Assembly: GCA_903927025.1 (NCBI GenBank)
Contig: CAIYLG010000013.1
Location: 1-64,000 of the forward strand
Origin: an uncultured Armatimonadota bacterium
GTDB taxonomy: Bacteria > Armatimonadota > Fimbriimonadia > Fimbriimonadales > Fimbriimonadaceae
Length of the DNA: 64,000 bases
Reading direction: 5' to 3'
The notes beneath the pieces were generated by a model, which had not been told where the DNA came from, did not search any database, and worked only from the letters and a program-made list of their open reading frames with translations. A program made the translations under genes and the position numbers. Shown piece by piece: positions 23,591 to 33,223 of this stretch; positions within the stretch are counted from its first letter, which is position 1, and each line of letters begins with the position of its first letter.

Positions 23591-26500
23591 CTAGTTATTC
23601 ACGGGCTCGTGAGACCCAGCCGACTCCATTGTTAGGTCGTCGCCCTCCATCAAATGCGGTGCCTTCACGCCGCGCAGCTTGCTGAACCCGATGAGGATGT
23701 CGTCGAAGATCGTGTAGGAACACGGGATAACGACGAGGGTCAGAATGGTGGAGAGCGAGATGCCGCCGATAATCGTGATACCAATCGTCTCTCGGAACTC
23801 GGAACCTCGTCCGAGCGCAAGTGCGATCGGCAACATTCCCAGGATGAGGGCAAGCGTGGTCATCATGATGGGGCGCAGTCGAATGGGACCTGCTTCCACC
23901 AGCGCGTCGTGCCTGGTTCTTCCTCGATCCCGAAGCGTATTGGTGTAGTCCACCAACAGAATCGCGTTCTTACCCACCAATCCTATCAGTGAGATAATTC
24001 CGATGAAGCCGACAAGGTTTAGGGACTTGTCGGTGAGCACGAGCGCGAGAATAGCGCCGACCATGGCCTGAGGCTGAGCCATTTGGATGATCGCCGGATA
24101 CAGCAGGTTGTCGTACAGGGACGCCAGCAGCATGTAGACCAGCACAAATCCAATTCCGAGCGCGGCAAACAGGTAGCCAGACTCACGAGCCTGGGAATCT
24201 GCCTGACCAAGTGGCTTATAGCTCACTTGCGCGGGGACCAACTTATTCTGAGTAAGCCAGCTCGTAATTTCAGCTGTCACCGATCCGTTTGCGTAGCCTG
24301 GCAAGAGATCCGCCGTAACCTGAATCTCTTCTATTCGTTGGCGGCGAGTGATCTTGTCGATACCCGGCGCCTCAGATATCGTCGCGACTGATGGAATGGT
24401 TACAGGACTGCCATTTGAGAACGCGAACGGAACTTCGCTCAGGATATTGGGATCATTTCGATCGGCAAGATCCATCATCACCCGAATCGGGAATTCCCGA
24501 CCGTTGACTCGCATCTTCGTATCGTCATTTCCTTGGTAAAGGGTCTGTACCGACTTTCCAAGATCCGAAACGGATCGCCCTCGATCTGCAAGTGATTGCC
24601 GGTCTGGCTTGACTTGAAGCTCTGGCTTTCCTTCCTTCGAGCTGATATCTGGGTTGATAACACCCTTAATTTCGCCCATCGCTAGCCGATCTCGAACCGT
24701 CTGGACTGTTTTGAGGAGCAGATCCCGATTATCCGAAGTGAATGACAGCTGGATGGCAGATCCAAAGCTAAAGCCGCTGACCGCCGAGATCTTCACGGAA
24801 GCACCTGGAACGTGATCGACCTGTTTGGTGAACTGCGCCGCGACGCTGGTGCTGTTTCGATGTCTGAATTTAGCTTGAGAACGCGCCCACGGAAGATGAT
24901 CCGTGAAGGACTCCCGATCATACAGTGTCGCGGATACCTGAGCATAGTTCGAACCTGCGTTCGAGCCGCCCATATTTCCAACACCCTGTGAGCCAATGTT
25001 CGAAACGACGTACTTAACGTCAGGCTCTGCCAGCATGACCTTTTCAACCTGCTGAACCACTTTGAGAGAGTCAGCAAGGTTGGCGCTTGGGCTTAGCTGA
25101 ATATTCGCCTGGACCTGTCCCGCGTCGCTATCAGGCAAGAAGCCGAACTTGAACACAGATTCGCCTTTGTACTGCCGATATTCGTAGCCAACCACGGAAG
25201 CCGCTGGGAAGATCAGACCGAACAGAACAGCGCTAAGGATGTACCGCAGTGTGAACTTCTTAAATCGAATCGCATTCACCACCGTGGTGATAATTCCGAT
25301 GATGATTACAAGCGGGAACAAAGCCATTCCCGACTTAATCGCAGCCGGAATTCCAACTGCAGCCTTCGCTGCCGCACCTGTCGCTCCAGGAGGAACGGCA
25401 GAGGGGACGAAGGAACCTGCGATAAAGAAGATCACCGCAAACAGGGCAAGGTTGCCTGAGATAAACACGAACCAGCGGTGATGAAGCGCCCACTCCAGCA
25501 CATTTCGATAAGCGTGCTGAAGCTTCTCAAACAGCTTTTCGAACGCCACCGCAAACCACCCTGTGGCATGCTCCATGTCCTCGCCTGTCTTGTACCATCG
25601 AGCCGCCAGAAGCGGGGTCAGGGTGAAGGAGACGAAGAGGGAGAACAGTGTGGCGCAGACAAATCCCAGCGCCATCGGCTTGAAGAACTGCCCAACGATT
25701 CCACCCATGAAGGCAATGGGAAGAAAGACGACAACGTCAGCAAAGGTGATGGCAAGAGCAGCCATACCGATTTCTGCACGTCCGTTGATGGCAGCTTCTC
25801 TTGGATCTTCGCCTAGTTTAAGGTGACGATAGATGTTCTCGAGAACAACAATCGCATCGTCAACAAGAACGCCAATCGCCAATGACAGCGACAGCATCGT
25901 CATGTTGTTGATCGTGAATCCTAGAACGTTCATCGCGATGAACGTCGCGAAGATCGAAGTGGGAATCGCAAGCGCAACAATGATCGTGCCGCGCATGTTG
26001 TGCAGGAACACAAACACGATGACCGCGACCAGGAAGATGCCAAACCCTAAGGCAAAATCGAGGTCGTTGATCGAGTCCTTGATCTGAGTTGCCTCGTTGA
26101 AGGTCTCGAGAATCTTCAGGTTAACGCCCGAATATTCCTTTTGGATCTGTTGAATAACCAGCTCGGCCGATTTCGCGATTTCGACCGAATTGCCGTCTCT
26201 AGCCTTTTGAATGGCAAGGACGATGGAATCGCTTCCATTTAGGCGCGAGAATGCTGTTCTCTCGACAGTGGCATCCTCAACCGTCGCTATGTCAGACAGC
26301 CGAACTGAACGAGCTTTTGCCTGTGGATTCTTCGGATCAGTAATCGTGATGATCATGTCCGCGATCTGCTTAGGATCTGAAAAGTCGGCCTTAACACGAA
26401 CAGAAAGCTCTTGGTCAGCAGTGACAACACGACCGCTAGGGGCATTCAGAGAGGCACCTGAAACTGCCTGCAGAATGTCACTGATCCCGATACCGTAAGC

Positions 26501-27082
26501 AAGGAGCCGATCTTTCTTGACTCGAACTTGAATTTCGCGCTGATCTCCACCCTGAACAGAAGCACTGGCAACTCCGTTGATCTGTGAGAAGCGGTCTGCA
26601 AGCTTGTCATCAATGAGGTCGCGAAGAGCTTTGCTGCTCATGGTGCTGCTGAAGGCTAACGTAAGGTTCGGGGCCGACGTGGAGTCGAACTTTTGAACCT
26701 CAGGCTTCAGCACGTCCTTTGGCAGGCTGTTGACAACCGCATCGACCTTCGACCGAACGTCGCTCAGAGCGCTGTCTAAATTGCGATCTAGCTCAAGCGT
26801 GACAACAACCGAAGAGATGCCTTCCTGCGACGTACTCGTGATCTCACGGATACCGTTAACACCTGAGACAGCCTCTTCAACCTTTCGAGAAACGAGCTCG
26901 TTGATATCATCGGGACCCGCTCCAGGATATTGCGTAGTGATGGTGATCGTGCCGAAGCTGACTTCGGGATTCAGCTCCAGGCGCATTCCCCTGTACGCGA
27001 GCGTTCCCATAAGGAACGCTCCGATCATCAACATAAAGATGAAGATCGGCCGAGTGATCGCGGTTTTGGTTATTCCGTTCAA
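23591..27082 (-). CDS. RND efflux transporter permease (AcrB/HAE1-like)
   Basis: This is the inner-membrane, proton-driven pump of a tripartite efflux system. The N-terminus (ITRPIFIFMLMIGAFLMGTL), LEVGVLVDDAIVVLENIYRH-like segment near 405-425 and FIGIISLIGLVGKNAILLVDY near the end are RND hallmarks, with two large periplasmic loops. The TM4 Asp pair is seen in IGVLVDDAIVV, as in HAE1 drug exporters. At 1163 residues it is about 100 longer than AcrB; the excess is an extra hydrophobic hairpin at about 584-630 before FLPDSDAGQ. ATGA couples it to the adaptor gene. Substrates are not predictable. Confidence 0.9.
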   Translation of the reverse strand: MNGITKTAITRPIFIFMLMIGAFLMGTLAYRGMRLELNPEVSFGTITITTQYPGAGPDDINELVSRKVEEAVSGVNGIREITSTSQEGISSVVVTLELDRNLDSALSDVRSKVDAVVNSLPKDVLKPEVQKFDSTSAPNLTLAFSSTMSSKALRDLIDDKLADRFSQINGVASASVQGGDQREIQVRVKKDRLLAYGIGISDILQAVSGASLNAPSGRVVTADQELSVRVKADFSDPKQIADMIITITDPKNPQAKARSVRLSDIATVEDATVERTAFSRLNGSDSIVLAIQKARDGNSVEIAKSAELVIQQIQKEYSGVNLKILETFNEATQIKDSINDLDFALGFGIFLVAVIVFVFLHNMRGTIIVALAIPTSIFATFIAMNVLGFTINNMTMLSLSLAIGVLVDDAIVVLENIYRHLKLGEDPREAAINGRAEIGMAALAITFADVVVFLPIAFMGGIVGQFFKPMALGFVCATLFSLFVSFTLTPLLAARWYKTGEDMEHATGWFAVAFEKLFEKLQHAYRNVLEWALHHRWFVFISGNLALFAVIFFIAGSFVPSAVPPGATGAAAKAAVGIPAAIKSGMALFPLVIIIGIITTVVNAIRFKKFTLRYILSAVLFGLIFPAASVVGYEYRQYKGESVFKFGFLPDSDAGQVQANIQLSPSANLADSLKVVQQVEKVMLAEPDVKYVVSNIGSQGVGNMGGSNAGSNYAQVSATLYDRESFTDHLPWARSQAKFRHRNSTSVAAQFTKQVDHVPGASVKISAVSGFSFGSAIQLSFTSDNRDLLLKTVQTVRDRLAMGEIKGVINPDISSKEGKPELQVKPDRQSLADRGRSVSDLGKSVQTLYQGNDDTKMRVNGREFPIRVMMDLADRNDPNILSEVPFAFSNGSPVTIPSVATISEAPGIDKITRRQRIEEIQVTADLLPGYANGSVTAEITSWLTQNKLVPAQVSYKPLGQADSQARESGYLFAALGIGFVLVYMLLASLYDNLLYPAIIQMAQPQAMVGAILALVLTDKSLNLVGFIGIISLIGLVGKNAILLVDYTNTLRDRGRTRHDALVEAGPIRLRPIMMTTLALILGMLPIALALGRGSEFRETIGITIIGGISLSTILTLVVIPCSYTIFDDILIGFSKLRGVKAPHLMEGDDLTMESAGSHEPVNN

Positions 27083-28608
27083 CTCTTGTCCTCACTGGAG
27101 AGAAGTGACTTTCCGTTGTAGGCTGTAGTGACTTCCTTGACTGATACCTGGACACCGTCAACGAGGGTGTCCTGACCGGCAGTCACCACTTTCGCTCCAA
27201 TTGGCACTCCGCTAACTTGCGTGAAATCGCCTTTTGTAAGGCCGGTGGTAACCTTGAACTGCTTGGCCTTTCCTGACTCGACGACGAAGACTGATTTATC
27301 GGTGCCGCGAGCAAGGATCGCTACAGTTGGGACAATAGTTGCTGCTGGCACGGTTCGAACCGTGATGGCTCCGTGGGCAAACATCCCAGGCCGAATAATT
27401 CCAGCCGCACCAATCATCTGCACGCGCACTGAGAACAGGCGAGCAACGCTATCAGCTAGAGGGTTGAGTCCAACAATGTTGCCATCGAACGTCTTGTCCG
27501 GTAAGCCGTCTACGTGGATCTTCACACCCTGCCCAACCTTCAGCTTGTCAATATAGGCACTGGGAACCTGCCCATTGAAGTAGACGCCTGCGTCGCTGAC
27601 TACGCGAACAATCGCGGTGTTGGCACCTGCTACGGTTCCCGCTTGGATGGGCCTTCCAGACACATGACCATTGAAAGGTGCGATCACTTTCGTGTCAGCC
27701 ACGGTTTGTGATGCAATTTGTATTTGGGCTCTTGCCGAAGAAAGCTGAGCGCGAGCGCTCTCCAACTGAGCGTTTGCAGCGTCGACCTGGTCCTTGAGGA
27801 GCGGATCCAGCTTCTTCTGATCTTCTGCATTGCGAAGACTTTCGATCTGCTGCTTTACCTCGGCCCGGGCCGCATCAATATCTTCCTGGCGACTGCCGTT
27901 GGTGTTGATGTTGACAGCTTCCTGAGCGCTTTGATATTGCGCCTTTGCCTGATCGTAGGTGGCCTTTTGCTGGTCGAGAGTTTGACCAGACAGGGCACCC
28001 TCATCAACAAGCTTCTTGGTTCGCTCTAGCTGCTTGATCTGCAGGTCCAGATTCGCCTTCGCGGAGTCGAGATTTGCCTGAGCCTGTCGTCTTTCTTCAG
28101 GTCGGGCTCCGTTGACAAGCTTATCGAGGTTGCGTTGAGAGCCTTGGACGGCAGCTCTAGAAAGCGCGACTTGAATGGAGCTCTTATGCGGTCCGATCAC
28201 GTAATTTCTGTTTGCCTGATCCACCTGAGCTCTTGCAGAGGCCATCGCCGCAAGTGCGGTTGAAACCTGCGCCTGAGCCTGCTTCAGCTGAGCCTGCGCT
28301 CCTGAATCGTCGAGAACGGCAAGAAGCTGACCCGCCTTCACTGGATCTCCATCCTTCACGTAGACAGCAACAACTCTATTTGTTTGCTTTGAGCCGATTG
28401 TCGTGTCGTCGCTGGCGGTGACATCTCCCGTGACGGCTACATCCTCGGTGAGGTCGGCTGTGCCCACTGTTGCAACCGTTACGGCCTTAATTGGATTATT
28501 GACCACCAGTTCGGTGGCTTTGGATTCCTTTTGTGCCTGCCGGTCGACACAACCGGTTGCGCCGAGGGCAAGCACGCCCGCGGCGATGAATATACTTGGA
28601 CGCTTCAT
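27079..28608 (-). CDS. RND periplasmic adaptor (membrane fusion) lipoprotein
   Basis: The N-terminus IFIAAGVLALGATGCVDRQA carries a lipobox with the Cys at about residue 20, so the adaptor is probably lipid-anchored. A biotinyl-lipoyl-like half (VVAVYVKDGDPVKAGQLLAV) leads into a long alpha-helical hairpin (about 100-310, Gln/Ala-rich) and then the second lipoyl half with VIAPFNGHVSGRPIQAGTVA. The beta-barrel and membrane-proximal domains complete the chain. The helical hairpin is long for the family, consistent with docking to a TolC-type tunnel. It lies directly between the TolC-like gene (first codon to last codon adjacent) and the pump gene. Confidence 0.88.
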   Translation of the reverse strand: MKRPSIFIAAGVLALGATGCVDRQAQKESKATELVVNNPIKAVTVATVGTADLTEDVAVTGDVTASDDTTIGSKQTNRVVAVYVKDGDPVKAGQLLAVLDDSGAQAQLKQAQAQVSTALAAMASARAQVDQANRNYVIGPHKSSIQVALSRAAVQGSQRNLDKLVNGARPEERRQAQANLDSAKANLDLQIKQLERTKKLVDEGALSGQTLDQQKATYDQAKAQYQSAQEAVNINTNGSRQEDIDAARAEVKQQIESLRNAEDQKKLDPLLKDQVDAANAQLESARAQLSSARAQIQIASQTVADTKVIAPFNGHVSGRPIQAGTVAGANTAIVRVVSDAGVYFNGQVPSAYIDKLKVGQGVKIHVDGLPDKTFDGNIVGLNPLADSVARLFSVRVQMIGAAGIIRPGMFAHGAITVRTVPAATIVPTVAILARGTDKSVFVVESGKAKQFKVTTGLTKGDFTQVSGVPIGAKVVTAGQDTLVDGVQVSVKEVTTAYNGKSLLSSEDKS

Positions 28609-29952
28609 CTATTTTCCTCCCATTGGAGCCCTGGAAACCTTTGCAGCCGCCGTTGCCACATCGTCTGCACCGACGGCGCGCTGAAGCTGCGAATAGCTGG
28701 TGAGATAGTCGTATCGCGCGCTCACTTCCCCGTTGCGCGCGAGCGTCAATTGACTCTCCGAGTCAATGACTTCGTAGTAGGTGCCTGCACCGGCATCTTG
28801 CCGAACCTTAGCAAGGCGAAAAACCTCTTCTGCGAGCCTGACCTGCTCAATTGCATTGTCAAGGCGAGCCTTTGCGCTGCTCAAATTTGCAACAGCGTTT
28901 CGAACCTCTTGCGAGATCTGCAGCTTGGTTTGTTCCAGCGTGATCTTTGCCTGAGTTTGATCTTGCCGAGCTTCCTTCACTCGAGTGCGCGTCACTCCGG
29001 AATCGAAGATGGGAACGCTGAGGATCAGCGAACCGGTCGTCGTTTCCGAGGAAGACGTCAGCCCCTGAGGGTCGATCGTCCGATTCTGATTTAACTGGAA
29101 GGTAAGGCTAGGATTCATTCCAGATTCCGTTGCCCGGGTGATCAGGGCGAGTGCCCTCAAGTTTTGATTGGCAGCCAAAACTTCAGGGCGCATCGACTGT
29201 CCAGCCGCAACAAGCGCCTCTTCAGGTGTATCGAGCGCAGGAAGCTCCGTCACGTCGACGAGGTTCACCGAACTCTCGATTGGCCGAGCCAACGCAAGAT
29301 TGAACGCGTAGTTGGCGAGTGTCAAAGCATCCTTAGCCGAGATCAAGTCTGCGTTCGACTGAGCGACCTGAGCCTGATACCGGGTGACATCGAGCTTGGC
29401 AACCTGTTGCTGTGCAAACTGCTTTTGTCCCTGGTCCAATCGACCCTTCGCATCGGCTAGGGCTTTTTCGTCCACAGCTATCTGCGCTTTGGATCGCAGG
29501 ACGCTGAAGTAAGCCTGGCGCACAGAAAGGCGCGTGTCGTTGTAGGAGCCCTTCAGCGTGAACTCTGAAGCAAGCTTTGTCGCCTTGCTTGCGTTCACCA
29601 GCCGAGTCTTGTTTCCGGAAATATCTATCGGCAAGGTTACGGTTCCAGTGACTGTCTTGGTGTCGATCGGCTGAATGACGATTGGAGCCGCACCCTTACC
29701 AAAAGACGTCGTGATTTCCTGGTCATACCGCGTGTAGTTCGCACCGAGCGTGATCATCGGCCCAAGGCTCGCACGCGCTTCGTTTAATTTCTGTCTGTTC
29801 TTTTCGACAACTGTGCTTTGAATCCTCACGACAAATGCGTTTGCCTCTGCCGCTGAGATTGCCTGATCGATGGTCATCGGTCCGTCTTGCGGAACCGCGG
29901 TTCCATCCAAGAGGGTTAGGACCGTGCTGATGGCCTTAATGAGTTGAATCAT
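28609..29952 (-). CDS. TolC-family outer-membrane efflux protein
   Basis: Two repeats of the OEP domain are visible, with long amphipathic helices (DARLSVRQAYFSVLRSKAQI; LEQTKLQISQEVRNAVANLS) separated by beta strands that would form the barrel (ITLGANYTRYDQEI; PSLTFQLNQNRTI). Length of 447 is normal. The N-terminal leader (MIQLIKAISTVLTLLDGTAV) is short and weakly hydrophobic, so the export signal is not clear-cut. The start overlaps the stop of the AbrB gene by ATGA, and the adaptor gene starts right at its stop. It forms the outer-membrane channel for the pump. Confidence 0.88.
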   Translation of the reverse strand: MIQLIKAISTVLTLLDGTAVPQDGPMTIDQAISAAEANAFVVRIQSTVVEKNRQKLNEARASLGPMITLGANYTRYDQEITTSFGKGAAPIVIQPIDTKTVTGTVTLPIDISGNKTRLVNASKATKLASEFTLKGSYNDTRLSVRQAYFSVLRSKAQIAVDEKALADAKGRLDQGQKQFAQQQVAKLDVTRYQAQVAQSNADLISAKDALTLANYAFNLALARPIESSVNLVDVTELPALDTPEEALVAAGQSMRPEVLAANQNLRALALITRATESGMNPSLTFQLNQNRTIDPQGLTSSSETTTGSLILSVPIFDSGVTRTRVKEARQDQTQAKITLEQTKLQISQEVRNAVANLSSAKARLDNAIEQVRLAEEVFRLAKVRQDAGAGTYYEVIDSESQLTLARNGEVSARYDYLTSYSQLQRAVGADDVATAAAKVSRAPMGGK

Positions 29953-30209
29953 TTGTCATTCACCTGATCCTCTATCTGAGCCAACCCGGCTGAGAATTCA
30001 TCCAAAAACTCGCGCATCGCATCCAACTTGAAGACCATAAGGCCCTTGTGGATCGGGTGGCGCATGATGACGACCTTTTCCCCGGGTTGAATGCCCATCT
30101 CGGATCTGGCTTCGACCGGAATCACGATTTGGCCTCGTTCCCCCACCGTACACGTCCCGTAGAACGCGTCAGAGAAGCTCGCACATTTCATTCCCTCATG
30201 AGATTTCAT
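29949..30209 (-). CDS. AbrB/SpoVT-type transcription regulator
   Basis: A single swapped-hairpin AbrB domain is visible: GTCTVGERGQIVIPVEARSE then GIQPGEKVVIMRHP and GLMVFKLDAMREFL. The C-terminal tail is acidic and helical. AbrB-type proteins bind DNA as dimers or tetramers. It is the first gene of the efflux operon, coupled by ATGA to the TolC gene, so it probably controls the operon. I prefer the ATG at 30209 (TAGTAT box 7 nt upstream, leaderless style) over the ATG at 30218. Antitoxins of the MazE type share the domain, but no toxin gene is adjacent. Confidence 0.82.
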   Translation of the reverse strand: MKSHEGMKCASFSDAFYGTCTVGERGQIVIPVEARSEMGIQPGEKVVIMRHPIHKGLMVFKLDAMREFLDEFSAGLAQIEDQVNDK

Positions 30210-30339
30210 ACTTTTCATACTAATTGAACACGGAGTATTACATCCAATACGAGTGAGAAGTCGGAGAAGTTGAGAGTTCCATCGACTTTTTCAAGAATTC
30301 TCTAAGCAACGATCGGAGAGGGAGAGGTACCGTTTTACC

Positions 30340-31332
30340 GTGTTGAAGGCCTCCCTCCTCCCGGCTTCTCTGCTTCTGACTTTTTCGATCTGCACATTGG
30401 CATCTGGCCAGGACAAGAACGAATGGACTCCAGTGGAGACTCGGAACTACCGTGATCTCTCACTTCCCTTTCTTAGGCTAGACCCGCGACCATGGGTGTT
30501 GGATCGAGGTGAAAAGTCGATCTCAGTTAGCTTCGTGGCAGCCAACGACGTCCGAAAAATGTTCGTCGGAAACACCCTCAAGGTTTATGAAGACTACGAG
30601 AACGATGTTCTCAACGTCCGCTACCGTAAGGGCTTGGGCAACGGCGTCGATGTCACGTTCAATGGCAGTCTCATCTCCCGCGGGGGTGGGTTCCTCGATC
30701 CGATCGTCGATGGCTGGCACCACATCTTGGGACTCGTGAACAACCTCCGCACCGGCATCCCGTACGGACAGTGCGTCATCGACATCCCAGGCTCCGGTCC
30801 CTATCATGATGCCATTGGTATTGGCGACATCTCCGCAGAGATCACTAAAGCTTTCAACACTCGCCTCATGGGAACGGTTGGGGTGAAGATTCCAACCGGA
30901 AACGCTCACCAAATTCTAGGCAGCGGCAATTTTGACGGAGCGATCGACGTTCAATATCGACTTCCTATCTCTAGTCGGTGGATGATGCAGTTCCAAGGTG
31001 GAGTTGTGGCCCAAGGCACCTCGACCGAACTACAGGGCACGCGAGGTCTCAACCCTCAGGCCGCAATCGTTGTGATGCATCGTGCGAACAAATTCGACAA
31101 CTATGTTTTTCAATGGCAATCTGAAGAGTCGGGCATCGTGACCGGCGTGGGGGGATCCGATTCACCCCATAGAGTGCTCACCGCAAGCTACCAGCGACAT
31201 TTTTCCGGTGGCCGGATGGCTGAGGTGTACATCACGGACAACGGCGACTTCGTGAACACATTCCACACTCCGGAAGTGGCCAATATTGGCCCTGAGCCAA
31301 CCATCGGAGTTCGCTGGGTCACTCACTTCTAG
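30340..31332 (+). CDS. DUF3187 family protein, probable outer-membrane beta-barrel
   Basis: A signal peptide (SLLPASLLLTFSICTLASGQ) is followed by the DUF3187 pattern: ETRNYRDLSLPFLRLDPRP, GEKSISVSFVAANDVRK, the GNGVDVTFNGSLISRGGGFL stretch and GDISAEITKAFNTRL, GVKIPTGN. Alternating strands and a C-terminal aromatic (THF) suit an outer-membrane barrel. Its function is unknown. The start is a GTG, with TACCGT 6 nt upstream. It is divergent from the AbrB-led efflux operon and convergent with the KimA-like gene. Confidence 0.75.
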   Translation: MLKASLLPASLLLTFSICTLASGQDKNEWTPVETRNYRDLSLPFLRLDPRPWVLDRGEKSISVSFVAANDVRKMFVGNTLKVYEDYENDVLNVRYRKGLGNGVDVTFNGSLISRGGGFLDPIVDGWHHILGLVNNLRTGIPYGQCVIDIPGSGPYHDAIGIGDISAEITKAFNTRLMGTVGVKIPTGNAHQILGSGNFDGAIDVQYRLPISSRWMMQFQGGVVAQGTSTELQGTRGLNPQAAIVVMHRANKFDNYVFQWQSEESGIVTGVGGSDSPHRVLTASYQRHFSGGRMAEVYITDNGDFVNTFHTPEVANIGPEPTIGVRWVTHF

Positions 31333-31338
31333 CAGTCC

Positions 31339-33210
31339 CTACTTGTCCATGTACCATGGAACGTTGATGACGACAACGCGCCGGTCCCCTTTGAGAAGCA
31401 GAGCCCCCTTCAGCCAAGTGGCTCTCTGGTTGTGCAGGAGGTAGTGGTACCACTTGGCCTCCACCAGTTCGGGCAGTGTCACCGCAACAAAGCGGTCTGG
31501 GTGTTCTATCCGAAGCTCATCAATATATTGGAGAAGGGGATGGAAAAGCCGCCGATACGGGGACGGCACCACCACAAACTGCGGAATCGTGATGCCAGAT
31601 TCCTTACAGGGCGCCGACACCAGCGACTCAAATTGCCTTTGAAGCTCGGGGAGGCTCGTTGGATCTGAGCTGATGTGAAGGACGATCACATCAGGCGAAA
31701 TCCTCAGCGCGAACCGAAGCGCCTTTGCGGAAATAGTGGACCAGCGGCCAATCGGTACCACGACAATTGGCGGATCCAACTGAGTGAGCTGCATCACCCC
31801 AGGAACCTGCGTTTCCGCGATGACCTTGGAGTAGTGGTTCTTCACGCTCCTAAACAGGATGAAGAGGCTTGGAATCAGCAAAAGCGTGATCCAAGCTCCA
31901 TCTGCAAACTTCGCCACCAGCACGACGACGATGGCAATACCTGTCGATATCGCACCGAGGCCGTTGATAAAGGCAGCGGTAGGATTTGGCTTTTCAACCT
32001 GACGTCGCCAGTGTTGAACCATGCCCGCCTGAGAAAGCGTGAAAGCCAGAAAAGCTCCAATCGCAAACAACGGAATGAGGCGATCAGTGATTCCGCCAAA
32101 CGCAATGAGCAAGAGTCCCGTCAGAGTGGCAAGAATGCAGATGCCCCACGTGTAGACAAGCCTTCGCCCCCGCGTGCCGAAGGCGTGCGGCAGAAAATCA
32201 TCTTCAGCGAGCAGGCGACAAAGCCGGGGAAAGTCCGCAAAGCCAGTGTTGGCAGAGAGGGCGAGAACACATAAGGTGCTGCCGACGGTTGCGTAGTAGG
32301 CAAATCCTCTTCCAACAACAGCGGCGGTCAGCTGCGAGAGGACGCTCTGGTAGTTCGCGCCGTTAGGATCAGTCGCGCCAATGTGGTAGGCAACGGAAAG
32401 GTACGCGATGCCAGCAAGCATCAGTCCCAACAGAGCGACGATGACGCTTAGAGTCTGTTGCGCATGCTTCACGGCAGGCTTTGCAAACACCGAGATGCCG
32501 TTGCTAACCGCCTCGACACCAGTCATCGCGGTGCAGCCGCTGGCAAAAGCCTTCGCCAAGAGCCATAGATTGACCGACGCGGCAGCAACCGGCAAAGCGG
32601 GAGGGACGGCGACGGGATGTGGGTGACCACCGGAGGAAATCGACCTAAAGACCCCCACGGCAATCACGCCAAGAAGGCTCACGATGAACAGGTAAGTCGG
32701 TAGCGCGAACACAACACCAGACTCTTTGATTCCTCTCAGATTCACGAGTGTGATCAACGCGAGCACCGCAAGACATATCGGGAGGATGTGTGGCAGCCAA
32801 CCAGGAACCGCAGAAACAAGGGCCCCGACGCCGGCTGAAATACCGACCGCAGCAGTCAGGATGTAGTCCACCAGCAGCGCTGCTGCGGCAAACAGTCCCG
32901 CAGTTGTCCCTAGATTCTCCTTCGCGACGGTATAGGACCCGCCGCCACCGGGATAGGCCTGCATCGTCTGCCGGTAGGACAGATACAAGATGACGAGCAG
33001 AGCGATGATGATCGCACTGATCGGCCCAACAAAATGCAGCCCCATTGCCCCAAGTGGCAACAACAGGGTTAGCGCAGCTTCCGGACCATACGCAGCAGAG
33101 CCGAGGGCGTCCAGTCCCAACATGGGGATGGCTGCCCAGACTCCAACTTTATGGTCTTCCTCGTGAGCCGAAGCAATCGGCTTGCCTAAAATCCGATCTA
33201 ACAGGCCCAT
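31339..33210 (-). CDS. kimA: KimA-like APC-superfamily potassium transporter
   Basis: Twelve membrane segments fill the first 450 residues, followed by a cytoplasmic domain of about 170 residues. The N-terminus (ILGKPIASAHEEDHKVGVWA, LGLDALGSAAYGPEAAL, LSYRQTMQAYPGGGGSYTVA and KENLGTTAGLFAAAALLVDY) closely follows the pattern of Bacillus KimA/YdaO, a high-affinity K+/H+ symporter controlled by c-di-AMP. Unassigned APC amino-acid permeases share parts of this pattern, but the position 13 nt downstream of kdpC supports potassium as substrate. It is the last gene of the kdp operon. Confidence 0.8.
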   Translation of the reverse strand: MGLLDRILGKPIASAHEEDHKVGVWAAIPMLGLDALGSAAYGPEAALTLLLPLGAMGLHFVGPISAIIIALLVILYLSYRQTMQAYPGGGGSYTVAKENLGTTAGLFAAAALLVDYILTAAVGISAGVGALVSAVPGWLPHILPICLAVLALITLVNLRGIKESGVVFALPTYLFIVSLLGVIAVGVFRSISSGGHPHPVAVPPALPVAAASVNLWLLAKAFASGCTAMTGVEAVSNGISVFAKPAVKHAQQTLSVIVALLGLMLAGIAYLSVAYHIGATDPNGANYQSVLSQLTAAVVGRGFAYYATVGSTLCVLALSANTGFADFPRLCRLLAEDDFLPHAFGTRGRRLVYTWGICILATLTGLLLIAFGGITDRLIPLFAIGAFLAFTLSQAGMVQHWRRQVEKPNPTAAFINGLGAISTGIAIVVVLVAKFADGAWITLLLIPSLFILFRSVKNHYSKVIAETQVPGVMQLTQLDPPIVVVPIGRWSTISAKALRFALRISPDVIVLHISSDPTSLPELQRQFESLVSAPCKESGITIPQFVVVPSPYRRLFHPLLQYIDELRIEHPDRFVAVTLPELVEAKWYHYLLHNQRATWLKGALLLKGDRRVVVINVPWYMDK

Positions 33211-33223
33211 ACGGTTTGTGAAA

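Noticed and set aside
29949-30209. MazE-type antitoxin of a toxin-antitoxin pair
   Set aside because: The next gene is a TolC-like channel and no small toxin frame lies on either side.
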